From Candidatus Villigracilaceae bacterium (lineage in GTDB: Bacteria; Chloroflexota; Anaerolineae; Anaerolineales; Villigracilaceae), in assembly GCA_026645935.1 (NCBI GenBank), contig JAPKMP010000001.1, positions 186,001 through 250,000 of the forward strand: 64,000 nt of DNA, read 5' to 3'. Shown here in pieces: positions 53,381-62,878 of this stretch. Every line of letters starts with the position of its first letter. The first letter of the stretch is position 1. The position numbers and the translations under genes were made by a program. The notes below the pieces were generated by a model that was not told where the DNA came from, searched no databases, and saw only the letters and a program-made list of their open reading frames with translations.

Positions 53381-54715
53381 TCAATGCTTGATCACCCTAG
53401 GCGCAAATAAAATCAACGCCAACAAAATTACCCCGCCCGCCAAAAACGGAATCGGCGCGCCGAGCCATTGGAAGAGCGAGCCATAGAATAAGGGCGCAAT
53501 CGCATTTGCTGCGCTGTATGCCGCCGCCGAAAGACCCAAATTGCCACCCACCTCAGATTTATCAGATGCTTTTGAGACCAGGCTGTTGATCGCTGGATGA
53601 AGCGTCCCGCCGCCGATGGCAGCCGGAATACTCGCCATCACGAGCCAGCCAATGCCCAGCCAGCCGTTCGCCGATTCATCCGGCAGTTCGATATTGATAT
53701 CCTGCATCGAAACGCGGAATTCGCCTTTCCCCGCCATGCTTTCGAGTACGCGGGCTTTTTCATACCACGGCACAGGCACAGCGGGAGTCAGACCCGTTCC
53801 GATCAAGCCGATGGCGAGTGTGCCAATGCCCATCAATGCCAGCCAGCGATCGCCGTATTTTTTCGACCATCGTCCCACCAACCCAGCCTGCACCACGATG
53901 ATCATTATTCCTGCCAGCATGAATAGACCGGACGTATCGCGCGCATCCATGCCGAGGCGGACAAGGGTGAATAGAGAGAAGAGTTGTTCGTACCCGCCAA
54001 ATGCCACCTGATAAAAGAACATGATGACCACCAGCAAAAGGATCGCCGGGTTGCTGATGGCTTTGCGAAACGCCTCAAGCGAGAATGGGCGGCGCTTGCG
54101 CGAAGCTTCGGGGTCGGCGGCATCTTGAATGGTTTCCTTGAACCAAAATGTGGTCAACATAATGGAGATGAACGAGAACAACGCCGCAGTCCACGCCACG
54201 GCTTGGTAGTTCTGACCCGTTGCCGCGAGGACGATGAAAGCGAGAACAGGACCGAGCACGAAGCCCACGCCGAATGCCGCGCCGATCAAACCCAGCCCTT
54301 GTGTGCGAGTCTTTTCATTGGTGCTGTCTGCGATGGCGGCTTGGGCGGTGGCGATGTTCGCGCCGGAGAGACCATCTATGATACGCGAGATAAAAAGAAG
54401 GAAGAGCGTGTTCGCAAATCCGAGCAGGATGAATCCGCTCAGGGTGCCGATCTGGCTGGCGATGAGAACCGGCTTGCGTCCGAAACGGTCAGAAAGACGA
54501 CCAAGGATCGGCGCGCCGACGAACTGCATCAGCGGATAAGAGGCTTGCAAAACACCGACCGTGAGCGGGTCCGCGCCGAAGCGGGCGGCGTAGAGCGGCA
54601 ACAATGGAATGATGATGGAAAGTCCCATCAAGTCTACAAAGACGATGACGAGGATGGGCAGGATGCGTTTGAAATCGAGTTTATCTTCGGGGAGAGTTTG
54701 AGTTGTTTCGGTCAT
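53381..54715 (-). CDS. MFS multidrug-type efflux transporter
   Basis: Twelve-helix permease of about 444 residues of the TetA/Bcr-like drug:H+ antiporter type. The motif between helices 2 and 3 is GRLSDRFGRKPVLIASQIG, followed in helix 4 by RIIDGLSGANIATAQAAIAD and in helix 5 by GLIGAAFGVGFVLGP (motif C, the antiporter signature). A loop of about 45 residues (WYEKARVLESMAGKGEFRVS) interrupts the second half after helix 9. The start at 54715 (MTETTQT) is preferred over an upstream frame that runs through a repeat. It neighbours the MarR-ABC efflux locus. Confidence 0.87.
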   Translation of the reverse strand: MTETTQTLPEDKLDFKRILPILVIVFVDLMGLSIIIPLLPLYAARFGADPLTVGVLQASYPLMQFVGAPILGRLSDRFGRKPVLIASQIGTLSGFILLGFANTLFLLFISRIIDGLSGANIATAQAAIADSTNEKTRTQGLGLIGAAFGVGFVLGPVLAFIVLAATGQNYQAVAWTAALFSFISIMLTTFWFKETIQDAADPEASRKRRPFSLEAFRKAISNPAILLLVVIMFFYQVAFGGYEQLFSLFTLVRLGMDARDTSGLFMLAGIMIIVVQAGLVGRWSKKYGDRWLALMGIGTLAIGLIGTGLTPAVPVPWYEKARVLESMAGKGEFRVSMQDINIELPDESANGWLGIGWLVMASIPAAIGGGTLHPAINSLVSKASDKSEVGGNLGLSAAAYSAANAIAPLFYGSLFQWLGAPIPFLAGGVILLALILFAPRVIKH

Positions 54716-54738
54716 AGGTTGTGAGTTTACCACTTGCG

Positions 54739-54807
54739 AGACGATGGACGACAGACCATCGACCCTAAGGTCACCTCTATCATCCATCGTCAGTTATCTA
54801 TCGTCCG
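54739..54807. repeat. GACGATGGACGACAGAC repeat
   Basis: Degenerate alternating units (GAGACGATGGACGACAGACC, ATCATCCATCGTCAGTTATC, TATCGTCCGTTA) fill the gap between the ABC exporter stop and the MFS gene. It is the same family as 44578-44629. Confidence 0.65.
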
Positions 54808-56682
54808 TTATGCGATTATCGTTTCGTCTTCCATTTTCTTGAACTGGCTCATATACAACTCGTAATAGAAACCATATTTCGCCAGCAGTTCTTTGTGCGT
54901 GCCTTGCTCCACGATGTCGCCGTGATTCATCACGAGGATCAAGTCTGCGTCGCGGATGGTGGAGAGGCGATGCGCGATCACGAACGAGGTGCGGTTCTTC
55001 ATCAGGTTGTTCATCGCGCGTTGAATGAGCACTTCGGTGCGGGTGTCAACCGAACTTGTCGCTTCGTCGAGGATGAGAATCTTCGGGTCGGCGAGGAAGG
55101 CGCGCGCAATGGTGAGCAACTGCATCTGTCCCTGTGAGATGTTCGAAGTCTCTTCATTCAAGACCATATTGTAACCATCCGGCAGGGTGTGGACGAAATG
55201 ATCCACGTGCGCCATCTGTGCCGCGGCGATCACTTCTTCGTCCGTTGCATCGGGGCGACCATAACGAATGTTCTCCATGATGGTGCCGTTGTAAAGCCAG
55301 GTATCCTGCAAGACCATGCCGAACATCTTGCGCAGGTCTTTGCGCGTAAAGTCGCGGATGTCGTGACCGTCGATCAGGATTTTTCCGCTATCGACATCGT
55401 AGAAGCGCATCAGCAGCTTGACCATGGTGGTCTTTCCGGCTCCGGTCGGACCGACGATTGCGATCTTGTGCCCGGGCTCTGCCTCCGCTGAGAAGTTGTT
55501 GATGACCGGCTTCGCCGGGTCATAGCCAAAGTGGACATCCTTGAACTCAACATGTCCGCTCACCGATTCGAGCTTGATGGGGGATGCCGTCTCTTCCACT
55601 TCTTCAGATTCATCGAGGAACTCAAAGACGCGTTCCGCGGCGGCTGCGGTTTGCTGCAACACGTTCGAGATGTTCGCCAACTGCGTGATGGGCTGGGTGA
55701 ACGAGCGCATGTATTGAATGAAGGCTTGAATATCACCGACGGTGATGGCGTTGCGAATGGCGAGATACCCGCCGAGGATCGCCACACCCACGTAGCCGAG
55801 GTTTCCGAGGAACATCATGATCGGCATCATCAAGCCGGAGAGGAATTGAGATTTCCAGGCCGAGTCGTAGAGGGTGTTGTTCGACTGGTCGAACTTCTGG
55901 ATGCTTTCGGCTTCGCCGTTGAAAGCTTTCATCACTATGTGACCGCCGTACATCTCCTCTACGTGCCCGTTGACGTGACCGAGATATTCCTGCTGCTGCT
56001 TGAAGAACTTCTGCGACTGTCTGACGATCAGCATCACGGTCACCATCGAAAGCGGAATGACCACCAGCGCCACCAGGGTCATCTGCCAGCTGATGGAGAG
56101 CATCATGATCAGCACGCCCACCACGGTCACCAGCGAGGTGATGATCTGGGTCAGGCTTTGGCTGAGGGTCTGGTTGATCGTATCCACGTCGTTGGTGAAG
56201 CGCGAGAGCACTTCGCCGTGAGTCGTGCCGTCGAAGTAACGCAGCGGCATGTGGTTCATCTTTTCCGAGAGGTCGCGGCGGAAACGGTAGGCGATATCGG
56301 TCGAGACGTTCGCCATGATCCAGCCCTGGATGTAGGAAAAAAGCGCAGAGACGAGATACAAGCCCAACGTGATGAGAGCGATGCGCCCGATGTAGGCGAA
56401 GTCAATTGTGCCGGTGCCGTTCAGTTCCGCCATCACGCCTTCGAAGAGTTTGGTGGTGGCGTTGCCGAGGATTTTCGGACCCGCAATGCTGGCGGCGGTG
56501 GAGAAGACCGCAAAGACAAAGACGATGATGATCAAGCCGCGATACGCGCCGAGATATTCGATGAGTTTTCTCATCGTGCCTTTGAAGTCGCGCGCTTTGG
56601 CGGCGGGCGCGCCCATCATGTGACCGCCCATCGGTCCGCCCATGCGCGGACCTTGCTGTTGTTGAGGACGCTGCATCATCAT
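54808..56682 (-). CDS. Heterodimeric ABC exporter subunit B (canonical Walker B, degenerate signature)
   Basis: Fused membrane-ATPase exporter half, 624 residues. A Met/Gly/Gln-rich N-terminus ([20 protein letters not shown]) precedes six helices (about 45-330). The ATPase has Walker A GPTGAGKTTMVKLL, a signature degenerated to ISQGQ, Walker B ILILDEATSSVD with the catalytic Glu, and the H-loop IAHRLST. It pairs with the preceding gene, whose ATPase has the opposite set of defects, as in TmrAB/LmrCD-type exporters. It overlaps that gene by 4 bases. Confidence 0.93.
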   Translation of the reverse strand: MMMQRPQQQQGPRMGGPMGGHMMGAPAAKARDFKGTMRKLIEYLGAYRGLIIIVFVFAVFSTAASIAGPKILGNATTKLFEGVMAELNGTGTIDFAYIGRIALITLGLYLVSALFSYIQGWIMANVSTDIAYRFRRDLSEKMNHMPLRYFDGTTHGEVLSRFTNDVDTINQTLSQSLTQIITSLVTVVGVLIMMLSISWQMTLVALVVIPLSMVTVMLIVRQSQKFFKQQQEYLGHVNGHVEEMYGGHIVMKAFNGEAESIQKFDQSNNTLYDSAWKSQFLSGLMMPIMMFLGNLGYVGVAILGGYLAIRNAITVGDIQAFIQYMRSFTQPITQLANISNVLQQTAAAAERVFEFLDESEEVEETASPIKLESVSGHVEFKDVHFGYDPAKPVINNFSAEAEPGHKIAIVGPTGAGKTTMVKLLMRFYDVDSGKILIDGHDIRDFTRKDLRKMFGMVLQDTWLYNGTIMENIRYGRPDATDEEVIAAAQMAHVDHFVHTLPDGYNMVLNEETSNISQGQMQLLTIARAFLADPKILILDEATSSVDTRTEVLIQRAMNNLMKNRTSFVIAHRLSTIRDADLILVMNHGDIVEQGTHKELLAKYGFYYELYMSQFKKMEDETIIA

Positions 56683-58907
56683 GCCAGTTCCTCCATGTTC
56701 AACTGTGAGAGGGCGATCTCTTTATAGGTTTCACAGGTTTCCATAAGTTCGTTGTGTGTTCCTTTGCCGACGATCCTGCCGTCATCGAGCACAATGATTT
56801 GTTCGGCGTTCTTGATGGTCGAGACGCGCTGCGTGACGATCAATAGCGTACTGTCTTTTGATTTTTCCTTGAAGGCGCGGCGCAGAGCCGAGTCGGTTTT
56901 GAAGTCGAGCGCGGAGAAGCTGTCATCGAGAATATAGATCGGCGGTTTCTTGACGATGGCGCGCGCAATCGAGAGGCGCTGTTTTTGTCCGCCAGAGACG
57001 TTGGTTCCGCCTTGGGCAATTTCCGTTGCCATGCCTTCAGGCTTTTCGCTCACGAATTCTCTTGCCTGTGCAATGTCGATCGCGGATTGCAGCATGTCTG
57101 ATGTCGCATCCTTGTCGGCGTATAACAAATTGCTCTCGATGGTGCCCGAGAACAGCGCGGACTTTTGCGGCACGTAACCGATCTTTTCGCGCAGGTCGTG
57201 CTGGGTCACATCACGGATATCGATGCCGTCAATGAAGATCGAGCCATCCGAGACTTCGTAGAAGCGTGGGATGAGGTTGACGATGGTGGACTTTCCGGCT
57301 CCGGTCGACCCGATAAATGCGGTGGTCTGTCCGGGCTTTGCCACAAAGCTGATATTTTGCACCGCGTCAATGTCACCGCCCGGATAGCGGAACGACACAT
57401 TGCGGAATTCGATCTCGCCCTTGAAAGGTTCGGCGAATTTCTTCGCTTCCTTCGGGTCGTGGATGTGCGGCTCGGTGCTCAACACTTCATGAATGCGGTC
57501 TGCGGAAACAGAGGCACGCGGAATCATGATGAACATCATCGAGAGCATCAGGAACGCCATCACGATCTGCATGGCGTATTGCATGAACGCCATCATGTCA
57601 CCGACTTGCATGTTCGAGGCGGCAACTTCATTGGCACCGAACCAGATCACACCCAGCAGCATCACGTTCATGATGAGCATCATCAGCGGCATCATTACCA
57701 CCATCACGCGGTTGATGAACAGGCTGACGGCGGTCAGGTCTTTGTTGGCAACGTCGAAGCGTTTCTCTTCGAAGCCTTCCATCGTGAAGGCGCGGACGAC
57801 CATCATACCGGTCAGGTTTTCGCGGGCGACGAGGTTGATGCGGTCGGTCAGTGACTGGATGATCTTGAACTTGGGCAGCGAGAGCGAGAAGACGATGGCG
57901 ATCAAACTGACCAGCATCAAGACCGCCACGCCGATGATCCACGCCAGCGGCGACTCGTTGGTGATGACCTTGATGATGCCGCCCACGCCCATCAATGGCG
58001 CATAGAACATCATGCGGATCATCATCATGCTGACCATTTGAATTTGGGTCACGTCGTTGGTGGTGCGGGTGATGAGTGATGCGGTCGAGAACTTGTCGAA
58101 CTCGGTGCTGGAGAAGCTTTCAACATGCTGGAATACATCGCGGCGAATATCACGCGCCATGCCTGCGGCGATCTTGGCGGAGAGATACCCAACAATGATG
58201 GTCGCAATGCCGGAGAGCAGGGTCAGTCCAAGCATCCATGCCCCAGATGTGAGGATGTAGTTGTTCTGTATGGCTTCCGTGTCCATGCCGAGTGCTTCGT
58301 ATTCCTTGCGCACCACGTTCACGCCTGCTTGCACGATCATCGTCTCACCGAGCTCGGAGAATTTTTCATCCACTGAGGCGGTGATCTGTTCCAATTGCGC
58401 GGCAGGGAGTTGACCCAGCACATCGAAAACGTTCATTCCCGGAGGAAGGCGGCTCGAATCGAAGCCCATTTCTGCGGCTGTGGCGGGATCTTCCATTGCT
58501 TTCTCAATGCCGGAAATGGTCAACAGGGCTTTTGCCATGGCTGGGTCAAGCCGTTCGATCTCACTCTGCGGAATGTCGTTCAACACGTAAATGGGTTCGG
58601 TTTCGAGAGTAGGATACTGTTTGAGGTAGGTATCGTAATCGGGAGAAGAATCAGTGACGAGCGAGTAAGAGGCGAGGATGTCCTCTTTATCTTCTGCGCT
58701 CAAAAAGATCACGACCTTGTCCATCTCACTGGCGCGGATGGCTTCGGGCATGGCATCTTGCACGCCGCCTTGTTGAATGCCGGTGTTGACAATGCGCGAA
58801 AGATAATCGGGCAGGGCAAGGTCAAGGTTTGCCTGCGCGAAGATCAGCATGATGGATAGCGCCAGCAGCCATCGGTATGGTTTTACGAACCTCATTAATT
58901 TCATCAT
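56679..58907 (-). CDS. Heterodimeric ABC exporter subunit A (degenerate Walker B, canonical signature)
   Basis: Exporter half of 742 residues. Between the first and second membrane helices is an insert of about 180 residues (roughly 40-225), with acidic, helical sequence such as [20 protein letters not shown], predicted to lie outside. The ATPase has Walker [15 protein letters not shown], the canonical signature [14 protein letters not shown], but Walker [11 protein letters not shown] (Asp for Glu) and Gln in place of the H-loop His (VTQRVST). It therefore forms the degenerate site of a heterodimer. Transcribed after marR. Confidence 0.93.
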   Translation of the reverse strand: MMKLMRFVKPYRWLLALSIMLIFAQANLDLALPDYLSRIVNTGIQQGGVQDAMPEAIRASEMDKVVIFLSAEDKEDILASYSLVTDSSPDYDTYLKQYPTLETEPIYVLNDIPQSEIERLDPAMAKALLTISGIEKAMEDPATAAEMGFDSSRLPPGMNVFDVLGQLPAAQLEQITASVDEKFSELGETMIVQAGVNVVRKEYEALGMDTEAIQNNYILTSGAWMLGLTLLSGIATIIVGYLSAKIAAGMARDIRRDVFQHVESFSSTEFDKFSTASLITRTTNDVTQIQMVSMMMIRMMFYAPLMGVGGIIKVITNESPLAWIIGVAVLMLVSLIAIVFSLSLPKFKIIQSLTDRINLVARENLTGMMVVRAFTMEGFEEKRFDVANKDLTAVSLFINRVMVVMMPLMMLIMNVMLLGVIWFGANEVAASNMQVGDMMAFMQYAMQIVMAFLMLSMMFIMIPRASVSADRIHEVLSTEPHIHDPKEAKKFAEPFKGEIEFRNVSFRYPGGDIDAVQNISFVAKPGQTTAFIGSTGAGKSTIVNLIPRFYEVSDGSIFIDGIDIRDVTQHDLREKIGYVPQKSALFSGTIESNLLYADKDATSDMLQSAIDIAQAREFVSEKPEGMATEIAQGGTNVSGGQKQRLSIARAIVKKPPIYILDDSFSALDFKTDSALRRAFKEKSKDSTLLIVTQRVSTIKNAEQIIVLDDGRIVGKGTHNELMETCETYKEIALSQLNMEELA

Positions 58908-58933
58908 ATAAAGGGGTACTCCTTGTAATCCAC

Positions 58934-59014
58934 CCCGTCGGTCAGGCTTTTAGCCCGACACTCTCAAGGCGATTTGTGTTGGCGGGTTGAAAACCCGCCC
59001 TACGTTATCAAATC
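58934..59014. repeat. Composite palindromic repeat between marR and the ABC exporter
   Basis: Two hairpins side by side: GTCGGTCAGGCTTTTAGCCC followed by GACA, and GGCGGGTT-GAA-AACCCGCC followed by CTACG. They are joined by CACTCTCAAGGCGATTTGTG. Such REP-like units are familiar as dispersed elements in Chloroflexota genomes. It lies in the 141-base leader between marR and the exporter genes, so it could attenuate or stabilise the transcript. Confidence 0.65.
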
Positions 59015-59048
59015 ATTGTGTAGAAATTTTGTAAAAGACGGCGAGACT

Positions 59049-59498
59049 TTATGACTTTTCTTCCAACTGCTTCGCCGCCTCGGTCAGGACTTTGAGCGCC
59101 TCGACCACTTTGGGCTTATCCTCCGCTGAAAGTTTGGACACGAGTTCGTCCATCCAGCGGTAACGCTCGGTCATGCCTGCTTCAACCAGTTCTTTACCTT
59201 TCGGCGTCAGTTGAATGGACTTGGCTCGCCGGTCATTGGGGTCTTCGGCGCGTTCGATGTAACCGCCCTGCACGAGCTTCTCGGTCAGTTGACTCGCCGC
59301 CGCGGCAGTGATATCGAATTTCTCGCTGATCTGCGACATGCCAAAGGAACCTTTGTGATGCAACTGCATCAAGATGCTGAACTGCGGCATCGAAAGCCCG
59401 GTGGACTTGGCGAAGTGCATCCAACTCCGCATGGAACGGTGCATGAATACATCCATCCACGAGCGCAGGGATTGTTTTAATTGGAGGGGAGAGGTCAT
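59049..59498 (-). CDS. MarR-family transcriptional regulator
   Basis: Winged-helix repressor of 149 residues. The DNA-binding core is MSQISEKFDITAAAASQLTE, the wing contains RAEDPNDRRAKSIQLTPKG with the typical D-x-R-x3-x-L pattern, and helices at both ends form the dimer. It is transcribed towards the two ABC exporter genes and is probably their repressor, and its own. The promoter carries a palindrome, described separately. A small hydrophobic ligand is expected but not identifiable. Confidence 0.92.
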   Translation of the reverse strand: MTSPLQLKQSLRSWMDVFMHRSMRSWMHFAKSTGLSMPQFSILMQLHHKGSFGMSQISEKFDITAAAASQLTEKLVQGGYIERAEDPNDRRAKSIQLTPKGKELVEAGMTERYRWMDELVSKLSAEDKPKVVEALKVLTEAAKQLEEKS

Positions 59499-59559
59499 AG
59501 TTAAGCCTTCTTTTTAGTTAAGCAGGCTTAACTTTATGCCGGAGTTAAGTTTTGGTCAA
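59499..59559 (-). promoter_or_regulatory. marR promoter with palindromic operator
   Basis: On the minus strand TTGACC (59554-59559) and TAAAGT (59531-59536) are 17 bp apart. The perfect palindrome AGTTAAG-CAGG-CTTAACT (59516-59533) overlaps the downstream edge of the -10. Two extra AGTTAAG half-sites lie at 59499-59505, touching the start codon, and 59543-59549, inside the spacer. A repressor bound here would block the polymerase. This is the expected layout for MarR autoregulation. Confidence 0.8.
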
Positions 59560-59590
59560 GGGACGGGGAATTAGAAAAGTGTTAGAGAAT

Positions 59591-59629
59591 TAAAACGACG
59601 AGGTCGCCCTCTGAAGGCAACCTCGTCAA
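59591..59629 (-). terminator. Terminator of the STAND regulator gene
   Basis: Stem GACGAGGT/ACCTCGTC extended by GCC/GGC with two mismatches, followed on the minus strand by GTTTTAATTC. It lies 80 bases beyond the stop codon at 59710. The rest of that gap shows no gene. Confidence 0.6.
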
Positions 59630-59709
59630 CTCTCTCCTACCGATAAATTACCAATAAAGATGACTGCATTCTACGGGCGTTAGCGCCCCCGTGCAATTAG
59701 CCAAAAGTA

Positions 59710-61941
59710 CTACGTGAGGGTCTTCGTCAACCCGTGCTCGATGCAGACTTCGCGACAGTGCGCAAGACACTCCTGCGATTTTTCCGTATCGCCCATTTTT
59801 TTATAGAGATACCCAAGGTCGCGCCAGCCTTCGGCGATGCCGTCCCAAAATTGGAGTCCGGTGTCGATGCGAATATGTTCCTCGACCCAAAAACGGGCTT
59901 CTTTATATTTTTCCTGATCCATAAACAGATAGCCGATAAAGAGGGAAACCCGTGAGATGAAGAACAAGTCGCCCATTTCCTTGAACATGAGCAGGCTTTT
60001 TTGAAAAAGCTCATGCGCTTCGTTTGCATGGCGCAAGTTATCCTCGACCAAGCCTAGATGGAAGGTGCTGAGCGCCACGCCCCACGAGTCGCCGTTCTGC
60101 TCGTATAACTGCATGCCCTGTTTGCATAACAAACGCGCCCGTTTATGATCGCGGTCTTGAAAAATGATTAATAACGCCAGCCAATTGCACGCTTCTGCAA
60201 ACGTCGTTTCGCCTTCGCTCCCCAAGGCAGATGTCAACACGCGGCTTTCCTCCAGCATCGCGCGCGCCTCTTCATAGGTTTCCTGAGTCCAGAAATATCG
60301 CCCGATGTGATTCAATATCCGCGCATACAAAAGCGGATGCCGGTCCACGCCCGGCAACGAGCGGATCTTCACCAGCCAATCATGCGCTTCGCGGTAGTGC
60401 GCCTGCAATTCCCAATGCCAGCCCAAGTTGGATAAAAGCCGGAGCGCGGATTCGGTCTTTTGACTCTCCACACTCCACGATAATGCTGCGCGGAAGTTAT
60501 CCTGCTCGCGCTCCACCCGCCTCGCCGACTCGACCTGACCGTGCCCGCGGATTTTGGCATTTTCCTGCGCTGAAAATTCCACGAACCAGTTCAAGTGCGC
60601 ATCCCGCGCCTTTATCTCGTCTCCTGAGGCTTTCAGTTGCGACGATGCAAATTGCTGGATGGTGACCAGCATCGAAAAACGGATTTCACCGCCTGAGTCG
60701 GCGCCGCGTTGCAACATGCTTTTATCAGCCAATGACATGACCATGTCTGTGATGGGTTTATCTTTGAAATCGTCGGCAAATACAGCCTCAGCCATGCTCA
60801 AAGAGAATCCGCTGGAGAAGACCGAGAGGTATTGGAATAATTTCTGTTCGTCCTGCGGCAGGGAATGATACGTCCACCCGATGGCATTGAAGAGGGTCTT
60901 TTGCCTGGCAGGGACGGTGCGCATCCCATCGGCGGATAAGATGAAAGAATCATTCAGGCGTTCCAGCAATGCCTTTGGCGACATGATCCGCATGCGGGTG
61001 GCGATCAGTTCGATGGCAAGAGGCAGTCCGTCCAATTGATTGCAGATGGAAATGACCGTCGGCAGATTGTCGGCGCTGAGTTTGAAATCCGCGCGGACGG
61101 CGCGGGCGCGTTCGGCAAATAACTTGATGGCGGAAAATTCGGCGGCTGAGTTCGTGTCCATGCTGGCTGATGTGTCGGGCAATCCCAGGCTTGGGACGGT
61201 GTACAACCATTCGCCGGGGATACGAAGCGACTCACGGCTGGTGGCAAGGATCGTTAACCGGGAACAGGCTGAAAGGAGTCCCGAGGCGAGCGCAGCGGCA
61301 TCCTCGATCAGATGCTCGCAATTATCCAGCAGGAGCAGGAGGCGGCGTTCGCCGATCCCTTCCTGTATCTGTTCGAGCGGTGCCTGTTCTTTGGATTCGA
61401 CAAAGTTCAAGGAATGCAGAATGGCATTGGGAATAAGGTGCGGGTCTGTGATGGGTGCAAGCGGGACGAAATAAACCCCATCGGTAAAATGCGCTGTGAG
61501 GTTTCGCGCGCTTTCAAGGCTCAGGCGGGTCTTCCCAATACCAGGCGGACCGATCAGTGTGACGAGACGAATCTCCGGGTTTTGCAAATAGGCAATAAGA
61601 TCACCGATCTCTTTTTCGCGCCCGATGAAGGAACTGAGCGAGGCGGGCAGGTTGGAACGCGCGGGAGGTTTTGTGACCGTCCATGGGGATGATGTTTCGA
61701 TGCCGGGTGACGCAGACCAATCGCCGCGCGCAAAACGGACGAAGACCGCCTGTTCGTTCGCAGGGATGTGAAAGACATGCGCAAGCCGTTCGATGATCTG
61801 CGAAGACGGGCGGCGTTCTTCAGATTCGAATTTGCGAATTGCAATGGCGGAACAGCCGACTTTATCTGCCAGTTGTTCCTGGGTCCAGCCATTGGCTTTG
61901 CGTTGGCGTTTCAGCCATTCACCGAAAGGGATGTCGTTCAA
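59710..61941 (-). CDS. XRE-STAND-TPR transcriptional regulator
   Basis: Large regulator of about 743 residues. The N-terminal XRE helix-turn-helix is FGEWLKRQRKANGWTQEQLA with KVGCSAIAIRKFE. A STAND/NB-ARC ATPase follows at about 90-350 with the P-loop LIGPPGIGKTRLS, Walker B RRLLLLLDNCEHL and TSRESL. A winged-helix part comes next, and then TPR-like repeats at the C-terminus. The TTG at 61941 is chosen because CGGAGAAAG lies just upstream and the HTH begins there; an ATG at 62037 is possible. Ligand binding to the TPR part would trigger ATP-driven switching. Target genes are unknown. Confidence 0.87.
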   Translation of the reverse strand: MNDIPFGEWLKRQRKANGWTQEQLADKVGCSAIAIRKFESEERRPSSQIIERLAHVFHIPANEQAVFVRFARGDWSASPGIETSSPWTVTKPPARSNLPASLSSFIGREKEIGDLIAYLQNPEIRLVTLIGPPGIGKTRLSLESARNLTAHFTDGVYFVPLAPITDPHLIPNAILHSLNFVESKEQAPLEQIQEGIGERRLLLLLDNCEHLIEDAAALASGLLSACSRLTILATSRESLRIPGEWLYTVPSLGLPDTSASMDTNSAAEFSAIKLFAERARAVRADFKLSADNLPTVISICNQLDGLPLAIELIATRMRIMSPKALLERLNDSFILSADGMRTVPARQKTLFNAIGWTYHSLPQDEQKLFQYLSVFSSGFSLSMAEAVFADDFKDKPITDMVMSLADKSMLQRGADSGGEIRFSMLVTIQQFASSQLKASGDEIKARDAHLNWFVEFSAQENAKIRGHGQVESARRVEREQDNFRAALSWSVESQKTESALRLLSNLGWHWELQAHYREAHDWLVKIRSLPGVDRHPLLYARILNHIGRYFWTQETYEEARAMLEESRVLTSALGSEGETTFAEACNWLALLIIFQDRDHKRARLLCKQGMQLYEQNGDSWGVALSTFHLGLVEDNLRHANEAHELFQKSLLMFKEMGDLFFISRVSLFIGYLFMDQEKYKEARFWVEEHIRIDTGLQFWDGIAEGWRDLGYLYKKMGDTEKSQECLAHCREVCIEHGLTKTLT

Positions 61942-62077
61942 GACACTTTCTCCGAAATGAATCGATTTTGTATCGGTAGGCGATACCACATGATGGAAGG
62001 GATTGTGTACATTTGGGGCATCGTACGGCAGGCGCATCGCGCGCTTCCGGCATTATTTTACCGAAAAGGAGTATGAA

Positions 62078-62458
62078 ATGAAATCGAGGTTTTACGTGTT
62101 TGGGGTTTTGGTTCTCGCGCTGGCGCTTTCAGCATGCGGTGGTTCAGCCAATTCCGGTTTCCCGACCGGGAAGTTCATCAAGGAGGGGACGCAGGAGTAC
62201 GGTCTTCATTTCAAAGAGGACGGCACCTTCGATGTCTTCAACGGCAATACGGTTTTTGTGACCGCCACGTATGATGTGAATGGCAGCGTCCTGACCGAGA
62301 CCGGCAACAACGGCGGCTGCGAACCGAACGTCAGCTTCAACTACACCTTCGACGGCTCGAAACTGACCTTCACCTACGTGGGTAATCCCGAAGATGATAA
62401 AGAGTGCGGCGGGCGCTATGCCGACTTCAATAATGTGACTTACGTTCTGCAGAAGTAA
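62078..62458 (+). CDS. Small lipoprotein, lipocalin-like
   Basis: Lipoprotein of 126 residues. The signal VLVLALALSACGG ends at Cys20. The mature part is a beta-rich domain (FPTGKFIKEGTQEYGLHFKE, DGTFDVFNG, VTATYDVNGSVLTETG) that resembles short lipocalin-like lipoproteins; two cysteines (in GGCEPN and KECGG) may form a disulfide. AAAAGGAG precedes the ATG, ruling out the upstream in-frame start. Function unknown. Divergent from the STAND regulator gene, which may control it. Confidence 0.8.
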   Translation: MKSRFYVFGVLVLALALSACGGSANSGFPTGKFIKEGTQEYGLHFKEDGTFDVFNGNTVFVTATYDVNGSVLTETGNNGGCEPNVSFNYTFDGSKLTFTYVGNPEDDKECGGRYADFNNVTYVLQK

Positions 62459-62471
62459 GGTTTGAGAAGTA

Positions 62472-62506
62472 AAAAAGACAGCCGTCTGAATAACGGCTGT
62501 CTTTTT
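62472..62506. terminator. Bidirectional terminator
   Basis: Perfect stem AAAAAGACAGCCGT/ACGGCTGTCTTTTT with a 7-base loop. It serves the lipoprotein gene on + and the amphi-Trp gene on -. Confidence 0.9.
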
Positions 62507-62510
62507 GTGT

Positions 62511-62738
62511 TTAATACTTCCACTTCATTTGAAATTCGATCTCTTCTTCACCTTCGCCGCGTTCGTGGGCTATGCTGATCTCGGCGGCTTTGGGCACTAC
62601 CACCCGTTTGCCCGCCACCTGAATGCGGAATTTTTCTCCGGCTTCGAGGGCATCCGCAAGTCGGCGCAATTTCTCGGCAAACTTCTTCACGGAATAAACT
62701 TTCTCGATATCACGGGCGCGTTTGATTTTCTTGGGCAT
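62511..62738 (-). CDS. Amphi-Trp domain protein
   Basis: Small protein of 75 residues. An N-terminal helical part (SVKKFAEKLRRLADALEAGE) is followed by a beta-hairpin (KFRIQVAGKRVVVPKAAEIS) and an acidic strand ending in EEIEFQMKWKY. This matches the amphi-Trp domain, a short family ending in an alternating F-x-x-x-W strand; its role is not known. The start at 62738 is favoured over an upstream Met because GAGGAAAAC lies just before it. Confidence 0.75.
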   Translation of the reverse strand: MPKKIKRARDIEKVYSVKKFAEKLRRLADALEAGEKFRIQVAGKRVVVPKAAEISIAHERGEGEEEIEFQMKWKY

Positions 62739-62878
62739 ACGGTTTTCCTCTGGTAGTATTAATGATTGCGCATCATACCTGAAAACCTGTTCGCAACAGA
62801 GTATTTTCATCCAACTATCATTTTACTGGGCAGTTAATATGTCACGGTATAATCGCGCACGCCAATAAGGAGAACAAC

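Noticed and set aside
55531-56727. Open frame of 398 codons on the plus strand opposite the ABC exporter gene
   Set aside because: Composition is dominated by His, Glu, Asp and Arg as expected from reading the antisense strand of a membrane protein gene; no ribosome site.
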